A stretch of DNA of 64,000 nt. Origin: Flavonifractor sp. An100 (GTDB lineage: Bacteria; Bacillota; Clostridia; Oscillospirales; Oscillospiraceae). The DNA lies in the NCBI RefSeq assembly GCF_002161175.1, contig NZ_NFMA01000001.1, positions 124,001 to 188,000 of the forward strand, given 5' to 3'. Position 1 is the stretch's first letter. Every line of letters begins with the position of its first letter. Below, piece by piece: positions 43,505 through 56,945 of this stretch. Position numbers and translations under genes: made by a program. A model generated the notes under the pieces. That model did not search any database, was not told where the DNA came from, and saw nothing but the letters and a program-made list of their open reading frames with translations.

Positions 43505-44278
43505 ATGAACCGTCGTTACCGTAAAACCATCATCGCTGGAAACTGGAAGATGAACAACACCCTCACTCAGACCAAGGCCTTTGCTGAGGAGATCAAGCCC
43601 ATCATGCCCAAGGGCAAGTGGTGCAGCGTGGTGCTGTGTGTGCCCGCCACCAATATCCAGGCTGCTGTCCGGCTGTTTAAGGATTGCCACATCGCCATTG
43701 GCGCGGAGACCTGCCACTATGAGGACCACGGCGCTTACACCGGTGAGATCACTGCGGAGATGATCAAGGATGCCGGAGCCAAGTATGTGATCATCGGCCA
43801 TTCCGAGCGCCGCCAGTATTACAATGAGACCGACTTTACCGTCAACAAGAAGGTCCATGCCGCCATTAACGCCGGTCTGATCCCCATCATCTGCGTGGGC
43901 GAGAGCTTGGAGCAGCGGGAGCTGGGGGTGACCATGGAGCTGATTGCCTACCAGGTCAAGTGCGCTCTGGCCAATGTGCCTGCGGAGAAGATGCGCCATG
44001 TGGTCATCGCCTATGAGCCCCTGTGGGCCATCGGCACCGGCAAGACCGCTACTGCTGAGCAGGCCGGCGAGGTTTGCCAGGGCATCCGCACCGTGATCCG
44101 TAAGCTCTACGGTGCTCATGTGGCCCGTTCCGTCACCATCCAGTACGGCGGTTCTATGAATGCCAAGAACGCCGCCGAGCTGCTGGCTCAGCCTGACGTG
44201 GACGGTGGCCTGATCGGTGGCGCCAGCTTGAAGCCCGCTGACTTTGTGCAGATCATCAACGCTGCCAACCAGGAGTAA
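43505..44278 (+). CDS. tpiA: triosephosphate isomerase
   Basis: This 257-residue TIM barrel interconverts dihydroxyacetone phosphate and glyceraldehyde-3-phosphate. Catalytic Lys in IAGNWKMNNT, His in VIIGHSERRQYY, Glu in AYEPLWAIGTGKTAT with the flexible loop, and phosphate loop YGGSMNAKNA plus GGLIGGASL. GGGAGAG precedes the ATG. An 86-bp gap from pgk holds a small inverted repeat. Confidence 0.98.
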   Translation: MNRRYRKTIIAGNWKMNNTLTQTKAFAEEIKPIMPKGKWCSVVLCVPATNIQAAVRLFKDCHIAIGAETCHYEDHGAYTGEITAEMIKDAGAKYVIIGHSERRQYYNETDFTVNKKVHAAINAGLIPIICVGESLEQRELGVTMELIAYQVKCALANVPAEKMRHVVIAYEPLWAIGTGKTATAEQAGEVCQGIRTVIRKLYGAHVARSVTIQYGGSMNAKNAAELLAQPDVDGGLIGGASLKPADFVQIINAANQE

Positions 44279-44337
44279 GAAGCGCGCAGGCGTATCAGTC
44301 AGACATTCAAATTTTGTGTATGTAAGAAAGGTTTCTT

Positions 44338-45852
44338 ATGAAAACACCTACCACATTGATTATTATGGATGGCTTTGGCCTGGAGGGGCCCTCTAAGGGC
44401 AACGCAGTGGCCAATACGCCCACGCCCAACCTGGATAAAATCTTTGCCGACTGCCCTGGATGCCGGCTGTCCGCCTCCGGACTGGATGTGGGCCTGCCGG
44501 AGGGCCAGATGGGCAACAGCGAGGTGGGACACACCAATATCGGTGCCGGCCGGGTGGTGTTCCAGGACCTGCCCCATATCAGCCGGGATATCGACACCGG
44601 GGCCTTTTTCCAGAACAGCGCCTATCTAGACGCCATGTCCAACTGCCGGGAGTGGGGCAGCGCCCTGCACCTGATGGGCCTGCTGTCGGATGGCGGCGTC
44701 CACAGCCATATCACCCACCTGTTTGCCCTGCTGAAAATGGCCCAGGACCAGGGAATCAAAAAGGTCTACGTCCACTGCTTCTTGGACGGCCGTGATGTGC
44801 CCCCCTCCTCTGGCAAGCACTTTGTGGAGCAGCTCCAGGCTAAGATGCAGCAGCTGGGCATCGGACAGATCGCCACCGTCATGGGCCGGTACTACGCCAT
44901 GGACCGGGATAAGCGTTGGGACCGGGTCCAGCGAGCCTACGACGCCATTGTCTGCGGCCAGGCCCCCTATGAGGCCGACGCGGCCCAGGCGGTTCAGAAG
45001 TCCTACGACGCCGGAGTCACAGACGAGTTCATGGAGCCGGTGGTCTGCCTGAAGGACGTTCAGGTGCAGGACAACGACTCGGTGATTTTCTTCAACTTCC
45101 GTCCCGACCGGGCCCGGGAGATCACCCGCTGCCTGGTGGACGAGGACATGAAGGACATCCAGCGCAAGACGGGCTTTGTGCCGGTGTTCTTCGTGTGCAC
45201 CACCGAATATGATGCCACCATGCCCAATGTCACGGTTGCCTATCCCCGTCAGAAGCTGGAGAACATCTTTGGCGAGTATATCTCCAAGCTGGGGCTCACC
45301 CAGCTGCGCATTGCGGAGACGGAGAAGTACGCCCATGTGACCTTCTTCTTCAACGGCGGCGTGGAGCAGGTCTTCCCCGGGGAGGACCGGTGCCTCATCG
45401 CCTCCCCCAAGGTAGCTACCTATGACCTGCAGCCGGAGATGTCTGCCTATCAGGTTACTGAGGAGGCGGTCAAGCGAATCCTCAGCGGTGCTTATGATGT
45501 GATTATCCTGAACTTTGCCAACTGTGACATGGTAGGCCATACCGGTGTGTATGAGGCGGCCTGTAAGGCCGTGGCCACGGTGGACGAGTGTGTGGGCAAG
45601 GTGGTGGAGGCCACCTCCAAGATGGGTGGCATCAGTCTGATCACCGCCGACCACGGCAACGCCGAGCACATGGTGGACGCCGATGGGGAGCCCTTTACCG
45701 CCCATACCACCAATCTGGTTCCCTTCTATATCGTGGGTGCCAGCGTGAAGCTGCGGGATGGCCGCCTGGCGGACATCGCTCCCACCATGCTGGACCTGAT
45801 GGGTCTGGAGAAGCCCGCCGAGATGGACGGGGAGACTCTGATCCTCAACTAA
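44338..45852 (+). CDS. gpmI: 2,3-bisphosphoglycerate-independent phosphoglycerate mutase
   Basis: This 504-residue manganese enzyme converts 3- to 2-phosphoglycerate. Alkaline-phosphatase-like domain: MDGFGLE metal site, phosphoserine in MGNSEVGHTNIGAGR, and ADHGNAEHM and HTTNLVPFYI near the end; the inserted transferase domain has HCFLDGRDVPP and GRYYAMDRDKRWDR. AGAAAGG precedes the ATG. Third gene of the glycolytic set. Confidence 0.98.
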   Translation: MKTPTTLIIMDGFGLEGPSKGNAVANTPTPNLDKIFADCPGCRLSASGLDVGLPEGQMGNSEVGHTNIGAGRVVFQDLPHISRDIDTGAFFQNSAYLDAMSNCREWGSALHLMGLLSDGGVHSHITHLFALLKMAQDQGIKKVYVHCFLDGRDVPPSSGKHFVEQLQAKMQQLGIGQIATVMGRYYAMDRDKRWDRVQRAYDAIVCGQAPYEADAAQAVQKSYDAGVTDEFMEPVVCLKDVQVQDNDSVIFFNFRPDRAREITRCLVDEDMKDIQRKTGFVPVFFVCTTEYDATMPNVTVAYPRQKLENIFGEYISKLGLTQLRIAETEKYAHVTFFFNGGVEQVFPGEDRCLIASPKVATYDLQPEMSAYQVTEEAVKRILSGAYDVIILNFANCDMVGHTGVYEAACKAVATVDECVGKVVEATSKMGGISLITADHGNAEHMVDADGEPFTAHTTNLVPFYIVGASVKLRDGRLADIAPTMLDLMGLEKPAEMDGETLILN

Positions 45853-47259
<1,407 letters not shown>

Positions 47260-47279
47260 GAAGTTCCGTTTTTACCACA

Positions 47280-47318
47280 AAGCGGGCCGCTCTTTTACAA
47301 AGAGCGGCCCACTTTTGT
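47280..47318. terminator. terminator after eno
   Basis: GGGCCGCTCTT pairs with AAGAGCGGCCC (47284-47294 with about 47300-47310), followed by ACTTTTGTT. Confidence 0.88.
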
Positions 47319-47391
47319 TGGTATAACAACATACACGGGAAAAAACCTGTGGTATACTGGGCCCATAAACCAAGAGAAAGGCGGGAAGAAT

Positions 47392-48087
47392 ATGATTCGC
47401 AGAATCATTGAAATCGATCAGGAGAAATGTGATGGCTGTGGTCTGTGTGCCCAGGCCTGCCATGAGGGGGCCATTGGGATGGTGGATGGGAAGGCCAGGC
47501 TCCTCCGGGACGACTACTGTGACGGCCTGGGGGATTGTCTGCCCGCCTGTCCCACCGGGGCAATTACCTTTGTAGAACGGGAGGCGGCGGCCTATGACCA
47601 GGCGGCGGTCCTGACCAATCAGCAAAAAAAGGGGGCCGAGGCTGCTCCCTGCTGCCCGGGCAGCCAGGCCAGACAGCTGCGGCAGGAGCCTGTCTCCACA
47701 CCGGTCCAGGCCCCCGTTTCTTCCCAACTGCGGCAGTGGCCGGTACAAATGAAGCTGGTCCCCCTCCAAGCCCCCTATTTTAAGGGAGCCCATCTGCTGG
47801 TGGCGGCGGATTGCTCCGCCTATGCCTACGGCAACTTCCACCAGGAATTTATGGCAGGCAAGGTGACACTGATTGGCTGTCCCAAGCTGGATGGGGTAGA
47901 TTACAGCGAAAAGCTCACTGAGATTTTGCGGCAGAATGAGATTAAGAGCCTGACGGTGGTGCGCATGGAGGTGCCCTGCTGCGGCGGGCTGGAGCATGCA
48001 GCGGTCACGGCCCTGAAGAGTAGTGGGAAGTTCATTCCCTGGCGGGTAGTCACCCTGTCCTCCGATGGGCGTGTGCTGGAGGGATGA
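47392..48087 (+). CDS. 2x[4Fe-4S] ferredoxin-domain protein with Cys-containing C-terminal domain
   Basis: The 231-residue protein has two ferredoxin motifs at the N-terminus: CDGCGLCAQACHEGAI, then CDGLGDCLPACPTGAI. A Pro/Gln/Ala-rich linker (about 75-120) with a CCPG pair follows, and a C-terminal domain containing LLVAADCSAYAYGNFHQEFM, TLIGCPKLDGV and EVPCCGGLEHA. Related proteins are annotated 4Fe-4S binding, function unknown; they probably act as electron carriers or metal sensors. A TATACT near 47355 is the likely -10. Confidence 0.85.
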   Translation: MIRRIIEIDQEKCDGCGLCAQACHEGAIGMVDGKARLLRDDYCDGLGDCLPACPTGAITFVEREAAAYDQAAVLTNQQKKGAEAAPCCPGSQARQLRQEPVSTPVQAPVSSQLRQWPVQMKLVPLQAPYFKGAHLLVAADCSAYAYGNFHQEFMAGKVTLIGCPKLDGVDYSEKLTEILRQNEIKSLTVVRMEVPCCGGLEHAAVTALKSSGKFIPWRVVTLSSDGRVLEG

Positions 48088-48091
48088 AAAA

Positions 48092-48125
48092 AACCGGACT
48101 GTCATTGGACAGTCCGGTTATTCTT
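48092..48125. terminator. convergent terminator that overlaps the end of the corC-like gene
   Basis: AACCGGACTGTC (48092-48103) and GACAGTCCGGTT (48108-48119), loop ATTG; A- and T-runs on both sides. The stem includes the final codons (Arg-Thr-Val-Gln-stop) of the minus-strand gene. Confidence 0.88.
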
Positions 48126-49046
48126 TTCCGACAGTGCGTCTGTGTGGGGGGAAAGATCCGCTTCTTCCGAGGTCAGCTTTTCCACCAGAGCCCATTCCAC
48201 CCGGCGGTCGCACAGCTCTTCCACCCGAATCCGCAGCCCAAGGGCCTCTACAACGGGGCGGCTGCCATCCTCTGGAATGACGGGTAGCTGGGAGAATACC
48301 AAGCCGCCCAGAGTGTCATAGTCCAACTCCTCATCCTCCGGCAGCTCAATGCCCACCGTAGCGGCCAGCTCCTCCAAATCAGCGGAGCCGGACACCCGCC
48401 ACTTGTTGTCCTCCAGAGCAATGATGTCCTGCTCCTCCTGGGGATCAAATTCATCGTAAATGTTGCCCACCAGTTCCTCCAGCAGGTCTTCCAGAGTGAC
48501 CAGGCCACTGGTGCCGCCGTATTCGTCCACCACCAGGGCCATGTGGATCTTTTTTCCCTGCATGTCTCGGAAGAGAACATCGGCGGGGACAGTCTCCGGG
48601 ACAAAATAGGCCGGACGAAGTAGTTCCTTGATGGGACGGGGATTGGGTAGGCGGAAATTAAGTAGATACTCTCTGGTGGATAAAATTCCAATTACATCGT
48701 CTACGTCGTCCTGATACACCGGGAAGCGGGACAGGCCCGACTGACGAATGGTCTCCACAATGGCGTCGTCTTCCTCATCCACAGCCAGGGTGACCATATC
48801 GGTGCGGTGAACCATGACATCCCGGGCGGTCATGGTGTCAAATTCAAATACGTTTTCAATCAGCTCCTTCTCGTTGCTCTGAATGGTGCCCGACTCCTCG
48901 CCCTCTTCCACCATTGCCATGATGTTGTCCTCCGACACCCGGTCTCTGCGGTGGAGCAGCTGGAGCAGTGGACGGCGCAGAAGCAGAACTATGTTACACA
49001 GCAGGCTGATACCGAACAGTATGGGCCATAAATGGTCCCCAGACAC
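48102..49046 (-). CDS. CorC/HlyC-family CBS-domain protein
   Basis: The 314-residue protein has one N-terminal membrane helix (about 8-25), then an acidic linker, a CBS pair (about 75-200; [56 protein letters not shown]) and a C-terminal CorC_HlyC transporter-associated domain (about 215-295; [17 protein letters not shown]). The full DUF21 membrane domain is absent, as in E. coli CorC. Linked to Mg2+/Co2+ handling in the family. Confidence 0.9.
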   Translation of the reverse strand: MSGDHLWPILFGISLLCNIVLLLRRPLLQLLHRRDRVSEDNIMAMVEEGEESGTIQSNEKELIENVFEFDTMTARDVMVHRTDMVTLAVDEEDDAIVETIRQSGLSRFPVYQDDVDDVIGILSTREYLLNFRLPNPRPIKELLRPAYFVPETVPADVLFRDMQGKKIHMALVVDEYGGTSGLVTLEDLLEELVGNIYDEFDPQEEQDIIALEDNKWRVSGSADLEELAATVGIELPEDEELDYDTLGGLVFSQLPVIPEDGSRPVVEALGLRIRVEELCDRRVEWALVEKLTSEEADLSPHTDALSEKNNRTVQ

Positions 49047-49222
49047 GGAAATTCCCCCTTAGTATTTCTGAGCGTTTCATAACACTAATACAGTATGCAT
49101 CATAGCATAAAACTCCCTGATGTGCAAGGGGCCGCAGGGAGAGGGGGAGGGAAACGGGTGAGTGGAGAAGCGTGGAAAGGGCCGCTTTTTTGCTTTTGGT
49201 TTGCGGAAGGGGAAAAAGACAG

Positions 49223-49251
49223 GTGCAAATTGAAAGGGGATATGCTATAAT
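49223..49251 (+). promoter_or_regulatory. clc promoter
   Basis: GTGCAA (49223-49228), 17-bp spacer, perfect TATAAT (49246-49251). Confidence 0.7.
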
Positions 49252-49305
49252 GACTCCGTCTGAAATGAAGGGGCGTGGCGGCGCCTAACAGGGGAGAGAC
49301 AAAGT

Positions 49306-50571
49306 GTGAGGCAGCTGATGGAGCGGGAGCAAATGCACACCCATGTTCAGGAGGGCTTAATCTTTCTGAAATGGGTTCTTTATGCCTGTAGTATCGGATT
49401 ACTGGTGGGGGCGGTGGCCATTGCCTTTCACTATGGTATTGATTGGGCGGCTGAGCTGCGGGGGGAATATCCCCGAGTGGTGTGGCTGCTGCCGGCTGGG
49501 GGAGTGTCCATCGTGCTGCTCTACCGCATCTGTGGAATGGAGCGGGACCGTGGAACCAACCTGGTATTGGTGGCGGTACGGGAGGCGGAGCCCCTCAAAC
49601 TGCGAACGGCACCCCTGATTTTTTTGTCCACCATCATCACCCACCTGGTGGGCGGCTCGGCCGGACGGGAAGGGGCTGCGCTGCAGCTGGGCGGTTCTCT
49701 GGCGGCTTTTGTGGGACGTAAGATCCGGCTGGATGCCAAGGACAGCCGGATGATGGTGATGTGCGGTATGGCGGCGGCCTTCTCGGCCCTGTTTGGTACC
49801 CCGCTGACGGCGGCCATCTTCGCCATGGAGGTGGTCAGTGTGGGCGTGATGTACTATGCGGCCATGGTGCCCTGCGTCACGGCGGCGCTGGTGTCCTTTC
49901 AACTGGCCAAGCTGTGCGGACTCCATATGGAGGACGGGTATGATATCACACAGGTGGCGGAGCTCTCGCCTGTATCCATGGTTCAAACGGCGGCTTTGGG
50001 ACTGCTGTGTGCCCTGGTGTCCATTCTATTTTGTAAGGTGATGCATGCCGCCCCTCATCTGTACCAAAAGTATTTCCCGGGAACACTGCTGCGGGTGACA
50101 GTGGGTGCGCTGCTGGTTCTAGCGCTCACCGTGGCTGTGGGTAATCAGGACTATAATGGAGCGGGAGATGCGGTCATCCGGCGTATGTTGGCGGGAGAGA
50201 CCATCCCGGAGGCATTTTTGCTGAAAATTCTGTTTACAGCCTTGACCCTGGGGGCGGGATTCCGGGGAGGAGAAATTGTGCCGGTGCTGTTTACCGGCTG
50301 TGCCTTTGGAACCCTGGTGGGCCCGCTGCTGGGGCTGCCTCACTCCTTTTCCGGAGCGCTGGGGATGGCAGCGGTGTTTTGCGGGGCCACCAACTGTCTG
50401 CTTTCCTCGTTGATGCTGGCCTTTGAGCTGTTTGGGGGAGGGGGGCTGCCTCTGTATGCCCTGTGCTGTGGAGTGTCCTATATGCTGTCCGGCTATTACG
50501 GACTGTACAGCGAGCAAAAGATTGTATATTCCAAATTCAAAACAGAGTGGATTGACAAAAAAGCAAAATAA
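49306..50571 (+). CDS. ClC-family chloride channel/antiporter
   Basis: The 421-residue membrane protein has about 10-12 helices. Ion-path motifs: GSAGREGAALQLGGSLA (gating Glu), AAAFSALFGTPLTAAIFAME and GAGFRGGEIVPVLFTGCAFG. No C-terminal CBS domain. The start is GTG after GGGGAGAG; the ATG 12 bp further on is an alternative. Channel versus H+/Cl- (or fluoride) antiport is not decided by these motifs. The VOC and acyltransferase genes follow within 30 bp and may be cotranscribed. Confidence 0.9.
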   Translation: MRQLMEREQMHTHVQEGLIFLKWVLYACSIGLLVGAVAIAFHYGIDWAAELRGEYPRVVWLLPAGGVSIVLLYRICGMERDRGTNLVLVAVREAEPLKLRTAPLIFLSTIITHLVGGSAGREGAALQLGGSLAAFVGRKIRLDAKDSRMMVMCGMAAAFSALFGTPLTAAIFAMEVVSVGVMYYAAMVPCVTAALVSFQLAKLCGLHMEDGYDITQVAELSPVSMVQTAALGLLCALVSILFCKVMHAAPHLYQKYFPGTLLRVTVGALLVLALTVAVGNQDYNGAGDAVIRRMLAGETIPEAFLLKILFTALTLGAGFRGGEIVPVLFTGCAFGTLVGPLLGLPHSFSGALGMAAVFCGATNCLLSSLMLAFELFGGGGLPLYALCCGVSYMLSGYYGLYSEQKIVYSKFKTEWIDKKAK

Positions 50572-50600
50572 CAAGGAAAACCGGAAAGGAGCTTAACAAG

Positions 50601-50972
50601 ATGACAACCTTTAATCATTTTAACTTTAACGTGCTCAATTTGGAGAAGAGCCTGGCCTTTTATAAAGAGGCGCTGAATTTATCCCCTGTGCGGGAGAAAA
50701 ACGCCGAGGATGGTTCGTTTAAGCTGGTCTATCTGGGGGATGAGGCGGGTAGCCCCTTCCAGCTGGAGCTGACCTGGCTGCGGGACCGGGAGCAGCCCTA
50801 CAATTTGGGGGAATGTGAGTTCCACCTGGCCTTTGTCACCGACCAGTATCAGGCCATGTATGAGAAGCACAAGGCCATGGGCTGTGTCTGCTTTGAAAAC
50901 CCGGCAATGGGCATTTATTTTATCTCGGACCCCGATGGCTACTGGATTGAAATTGTGCCGGAGAAGAAGTAA
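50601..50972 (+). CDS. VOC-family glyoxalase-like protein
   Basis: The 123-residue protein shows the paired beta-alpha-beta-beta-beta modules: FNHFNFNVLNLEKSLAFYKE with His ligand, FQLELTW, CEFHLAFVTDQYQAMYEKH with His, and YFISDPDGYWIEIVPEK with Glu. This fits lactoylglutathione-lyase-like metal sites. Substrate may be methylglyoxal adducts but is not certain. Stop and next start overlap (TAATG). Confidence 0.9.
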   Translation: MTTFNHFNFNVLNLEKSLAFYKEALNLSPVREKNAEDGSFKLVYLGDEAGSPFQLELTWLRDREQPYNLGECEFHLAFVTDQYQAMYEKHKAMGCVCFENPAMGIYFISDPDGYWIEIVPEKK

Positions 50973-52015
50973 TGGCCAAGGGAGATCGAAATGTGGGATG
51001 GCCCGGATTTTTCCGGGCCTTCACCGTGCTGTGCGCCATTATTTTACTCCTGTCCCGGGCGGGAATGGAGCAGCTGGGGCAGGGAAATCAGGTGCTACAG
51101 GTCTATGAAGGCCTCACCCTGTGGGCGATTCCGGCCCTGTTTATGCTGTGGGGGATGACAGCCCTGGAGGAGGTCAAAACGGGGACTTTGCCTGCCCTGA
51201 GCGGCCTGGCCCTGCCCGCCTTCGGAGCTTTGGTGTTCTGGGGGGCGGTGTATGCTGTAGCTGCCCATCTGCTGGGCGGCGGTGCCCTGAGCTGGGGAGG
51301 AATATGGGGGGCCTTGGTATCGGCCGCCCGTGGGAATACCTATGCTCACCTCTGGGTACTCTACCCCCTGATAGGTCTGTATCTGGTCCATCCGGTGCTT
51401 CGCCGGTTTACCTCCACGGCCAGCCGGGGAGAGGCGGGGTACTTCCTGGGTTTGTGCTTTGTCTTTGCCAACCTGCTGCCTGTGTGGTCCACCTTTTTCC
51501 CTGAAAATTTCTTGGGAGAGCTCCTGCAGAGGCTCCAGGTCCATCTGGTGCTGGGCTGGGTAGGGTGCTATGTGGGCGGGTGGTACTTACGCCACTATGT
51601 CATCAGCCGGGTGTCGGAATTTGCCATATATATTCTGGGGGTTCTGGGGCTGGTGCTTACTCTGGCAGGTGACCGACTGCTGGGTGGCGGGGCAGAGCTG
51701 TGGCGGGCGTATACCTCGCCCAATGTGGTGCTTACCGCCGCTGCCTTCTGCACCCTGTTTCGCTATGTGCTGGGTATCAGCGAGGAGCGCTCCCGCCGCA
51801 GTGCAGTCAACGCCTTGGGAGGCTACGCCTTTGGAATTTATCTGATCCACCCTCTGTGGCTTCTGATCGCCCAGAAGCTGGGCATTTCCCTGTGGGGTAT
51901 GTCTCCTGTGGTAGGGATACCCTTCTTCGCCCTGATCCTGTTTGCCCTGTCTGCCCCCTTTGCATGGCTGCTGGGCCTGATCCCTGGAGTGGGAGGGGCC
52001 CTGACCAGCCGGTGA
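50972..52015 (+). CDS. membrane acyltransferase (acyltransferase 3 family)
   Basis: The 347-residue protein has about ten membrane helices. TVLCAIILLLSRAG replaces the usual N-terminal His motif region, HLWVLYPLIGLYLVHPVL is the conserved mid helix, and FGIYLIHPLWLL the late one. Such enzymes add acetyl or other acyl groups to exported sugars or wall polymers. Its ATG uses the last base of the VOC stop, so translation is coupled. The typical R-x10-H motif of this family is not clear at the N-terminus. Confidence 0.78.
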   Translation: MAKGDRNVGWPGFFRAFTVLCAIILLLSRAGMEQLGQGNQVLQVYEGLTLWAIPALFMLWGMTALEEVKTGTLPALSGLALPAFGALVFWGAVYAVAAHLLGGGALSWGGIWGALVSAARGNTYAHLWVLYPLIGLYLVHPVLRRFTSTASRGEAGYFLGLCFVFANLLPVWSTFFPENFLGELLQRLQVHLVLGWVGCYVGGWYLRHYVISRVSEFAIYILGVLGLVLTLAGDRLLGGGAELWRAYTSPNVVLTAAAFCTLFRYVLGISEERSRRSAVNALGGYAFGIYLIHPLWLLIAQKLGISLWGMSPVVGIPFFALILFALSAPFAWLLGLIPGVGGALTSR

Positions 52016-52036
52016 CAGAAACTAGGGTATAAATCA

Positions 52037-52080
52037 AGCCGGCCCGGAACCTAACTGGTTCCGGGCCGGCTGTTTTGTTT
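52037..52080. terminator. terminator between convergent acyltransferase and secA
   Basis: Perfect 15-bp stem AGCCGGCCCGGAACC/GGTTCCGGGCCGGCT (52037-52051 with 52057-52071), then GTTTTGTTTG on the plus strand; weaker T content for the minus strand. Confidence 0.88.
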
Positions 52081-52081
52081 G

Positions 52082-54838
<2,757 letters not shown>

Positions 54839-55036
54839 ATCAGTTCAAACACCCCTTGGTTATGAGTTTTCTCCTTATTGTGGAAACATATGGAAGTCAA
54901 TCACAAATCAACTTAGTATACCACACTCACCATGGATAAAAAAGAGTAAATTGTAAACTTTGCGGGCAAAACTGACCAAATTACACCAGCTCCGGGGGTA
55001 AGAATCCGCCATGGACGCATAAATGTTCACCAGGGG
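54839..55036. other. intergenic region between secA and the glycine riboswitch
   Basis: It contains the secA leader with TATACT (minus, 54920-54915) and a poor -35. I see no other feature in these 198 bp. Confidence 0.4.
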
Positions 55037-55065
55037 TTGACAAATAGGAGGGGGTGTGGTATGGT
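55037..55065 (+). promoter_or_regulatory. promoter of the glycine-riboswitch transcript
   Basis: Consensus TTGACA (55037-55042), 17-bp spacer, TATGGT (55060-55065). Confidence 0.75.
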
Positions 55066-55082
55066 ATGGCTTACAATTGAAT

Positions 55083-55265
55083 CGGACAGAAGAAGCGCGC
55101 AGGAAAACAGCCGCAGGCTTGCCGAAGGAGTAACACTCTCAGGTGTCCCAAGGGGGACGAGGACTGTGCGCGGATGTGACTCTGGAGAAGCTCGATCACG
55201 AGTGCCGAAGGTGCAACACGGGACAAATTGTCCCGCCAATCTCTCAGGCAAAAGGACAGAGGGGA
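55083..55265 (+). promoter_or_regulatory. tandem glycine riboswitch
   Basis: Two consecutive aptamers. The first closes with GCGCGCAG/CTGTGCGC (about 55095-55171) and contains GCCGAAGGAG and ACACTCTCAGGT. The second closes with CTCTG/CAGAG (about 55180-55262) and contains GTGCCGAAGGTGCAACACG and AATCTCTCAGGCAAAAGGACAGAG. These are the conserved glycine-aptamer strings. It precedes a terminator and an alanine/glycine symporter gene. Confidence 0.96.
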
Positions 55266-55326
55266 AGACCGGCTTGCTGGGGCGCGTAGCGCCTCTAGGC
55301 GGGCATTGGGTGTTGCCTGACGGAAG

Positions 55327-55358
55327 GACCGTGGAGCTTTGTTCCACGGTCTTTTTTG
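55327..55358 (+). terminator. terminator of the glycine riboswitch
   Basis: GACCGTGGA (55327-55335), seven-base loop, TCCACGGTC (55343-55351), then T6. Glycine binding upstream should affect its formation. Confidence 0.9.
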
Positions 55359-55381
55359 TCCGTAAAAGGAGAGAGAAGCAC

Positions 55382-56788
55382 ATGTTAGCATCCCTGGAGG
55401 CAACCCTTTACCCCATTGTATCCAAAATCAACGTGTACCTGTCCAGCTACATCTTGGTCTTTTTGCTCATCGGCGTGGGACTTTGGTATACCATTCGTAC
55501 CCGATTTGTGCAGGTGCGCTGCTTCGGCGAGGGCATGAAGAAGGTCTTTGGTAACCTATCCCTTCACGGCGGCCGGCAGGAGAGCGGAATGAGCTCCTTC
55601 CAGGCCCTGGCTACCGCCATTGCCGCTCAGGTGGGCACTGGTAATATTGTAGGCGCATCGGGCGCCATCCTTACCGGCGGCCCGGGCGCCATTTTCTGGA
55701 TGTGGGTCATTGCATTTTTCGGTATGGCCACCATCTACGCTGAGGCTACTCTGGCCATTAAGACCCGTGTGCGGGATGAAGAGGGCAATATCCACGGCGG
55801 TCCTGTCTACTACATCACCACCGCCTTCCAGGGCGCCTTTGGAAAGTTCCTAGCGGGCTTCTTTGCCATAGCTATCATTTTGGCCCTGGGCTTTATGGGC
55901 TGTATGGTCCAGTCCAACTCCATCGGTTCCACCTTCCAGACTGCCTTTGGTATCCCTTCCTGGATCGTAGGCGTTGTGCTGGTGATTATCTGTGCCATCA
56001 TCTTCTTGGGCGGAGTCCAGCGCCTGGCCTCCGTAACGGAGAAACTCGTGCCGGTGATGGCGGTTATTTTCCTGGTAGGCGGACTGGCGGTGCTCATTGC
56101 CCGGATTCAGTACCTGCCTGCCACCTTCGGCATGATTTTCCGTTATGCCTTTGAGCCTCAGGCCATCATTGGCGGCAGCTTCGGCTACGCCATTAAGACA
56201 GCAATCAGCCAGGGTGCCAAGCGTGGGCTGTTTTCCAACGAGGCGGGCATGGGCTCCACCCCCCACGCCCACGCCCAGGCCAATGTTAGTGATCCTCACG
56301 ATCAGGGCGTGGTGGCCATGATCGGTGTGTTTATGGATACCTTTGTGGTTCTCACCCTCAATGCTCTGGTGGTCATTTCTACCCTGTATACGGTGGACGG
56401 CCCTCTGGCAAACGGCTATGTGGGGGATGTGACCAATGTTTTGAGCAATACCAATCTGGCCCAGACCGCCTTTGGAACGGTGTTCGGGACTGAGTTGGGT
56501 GCTATGTTTGTGGCAATCTGTCTGTTCTTCTTCGCCTTCTCCACAGTGCTCAGCTGGAACCTGTTTGGTAAGATCAATGTGATTTATCTGTTCGGCAAGA
56601 AGGGGGCGGCGGTCTATTCGGTGATCGCGCTGGTGTTTATCTTCCTGGGTACACTGATGTCCAATACCCTTGTGTGGGAGCTGACCGACATGTTCAACAA
56701 CCTGATGGTCATTCCCAACGCCATCGCCCTGTTTGCCCTGACCGGGATGGTGGTACAGTCCACCCATGGAGTTGGGGTGAAGAAGTAA
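55382..56788 (+). CDS. Na+:alanine/glycine symporter (AgcS family)
   Basis: The 468-residue membrane transporter has about 11 helices, start after AAAAGGAG. Family strings are FQALATAIAAQVGTGNIVGA, GGPGAIFWMWVIAFFGMATI, AISQGAKRGLFSNEAGMGST and AHAQANVSDPHDQG. The glycine riboswitch in its leader points to glycine (and probably alanine) as substrate. If glycine turns it on, import would feed a glycine catabolic path not in the window; if off, it acts as a biosynthetic-type uptake control. Confidence 0.95.
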   Translation: MLASLEATLYPIVSKINVYLSSYILVFLLIGVGLWYTIRTRFVQVRCFGEGMKKVFGNLSLHGGRQESGMSSFQALATAIAAQVGTGNIVGASGAILTGGPGAIFWMWVIAFFGMATIYAEATLAIKTRVRDEEGNIHGGPVYYITTAFQGAFGKFLAGFFAIAIILALGFMGCMVQSNSIGSTFQTAFGIPSWIVGVVLVIICAIIFLGGVQRLASVTEKLVPVMAVIFLVGGLAVLIARIQYLPATFGMIFRYAFEPQAIIGGSFGYAIKTAISQGAKRGLFSNEAGMGSTPHAHAQANVSDPHDQGVVAMIGVFMDTFVVLTLNALVVISTLYTVDGPLANGYVGDVTNVLSNTNLAQTAFGTVFGTELGAMFVAICLFFFAFSTVLSWNLFGKINVIYLFGKKGAAVYSVIALVFIFLGTLMSNTLVWELTDMFNNLMVIPNAIALFALTGMVVQSTHGVGVKK

Positions 56789-56839
56789 GGCGGCACGTGC
56801 CAGTATGACTGTGCACCTTGTCCATCCCAAAACAGTCTC

Positions 56840-56870
56840 AGCCGGGCCCTCGGGGCCCGGCTTTTTTTCT
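56840..56870 (+). terminator. terminator after the symporter gene
   Basis: AGCCGGGCCC (56840-56849), loop TCG, GGGCCCGGCT (56853-56862), then T7. Confidence 0.93.
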
Positions 56871-56945
56871 TTACGACAGAGAGAAGGCGTGCTATGATTA
56901 ACATGGTTTGGTATGTCCCCAGAGAAAAGGAAGGAGGACATCATA

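Noticed and set aside
47315-47329. TTGTT-N5-AACAA inverted repeat before the ferredoxin-like gene as an operator
   Set aside because: Short AT half-sites overlapping the eno terminator tail; expected by chance, with no matching second copy in the window.
55037-55381. Symporter gene extended upstream by 115 codons
   Set aside because: That stretch is the glycine riboswitch and its terminator; the ribosome site sits just before ATG 55382.
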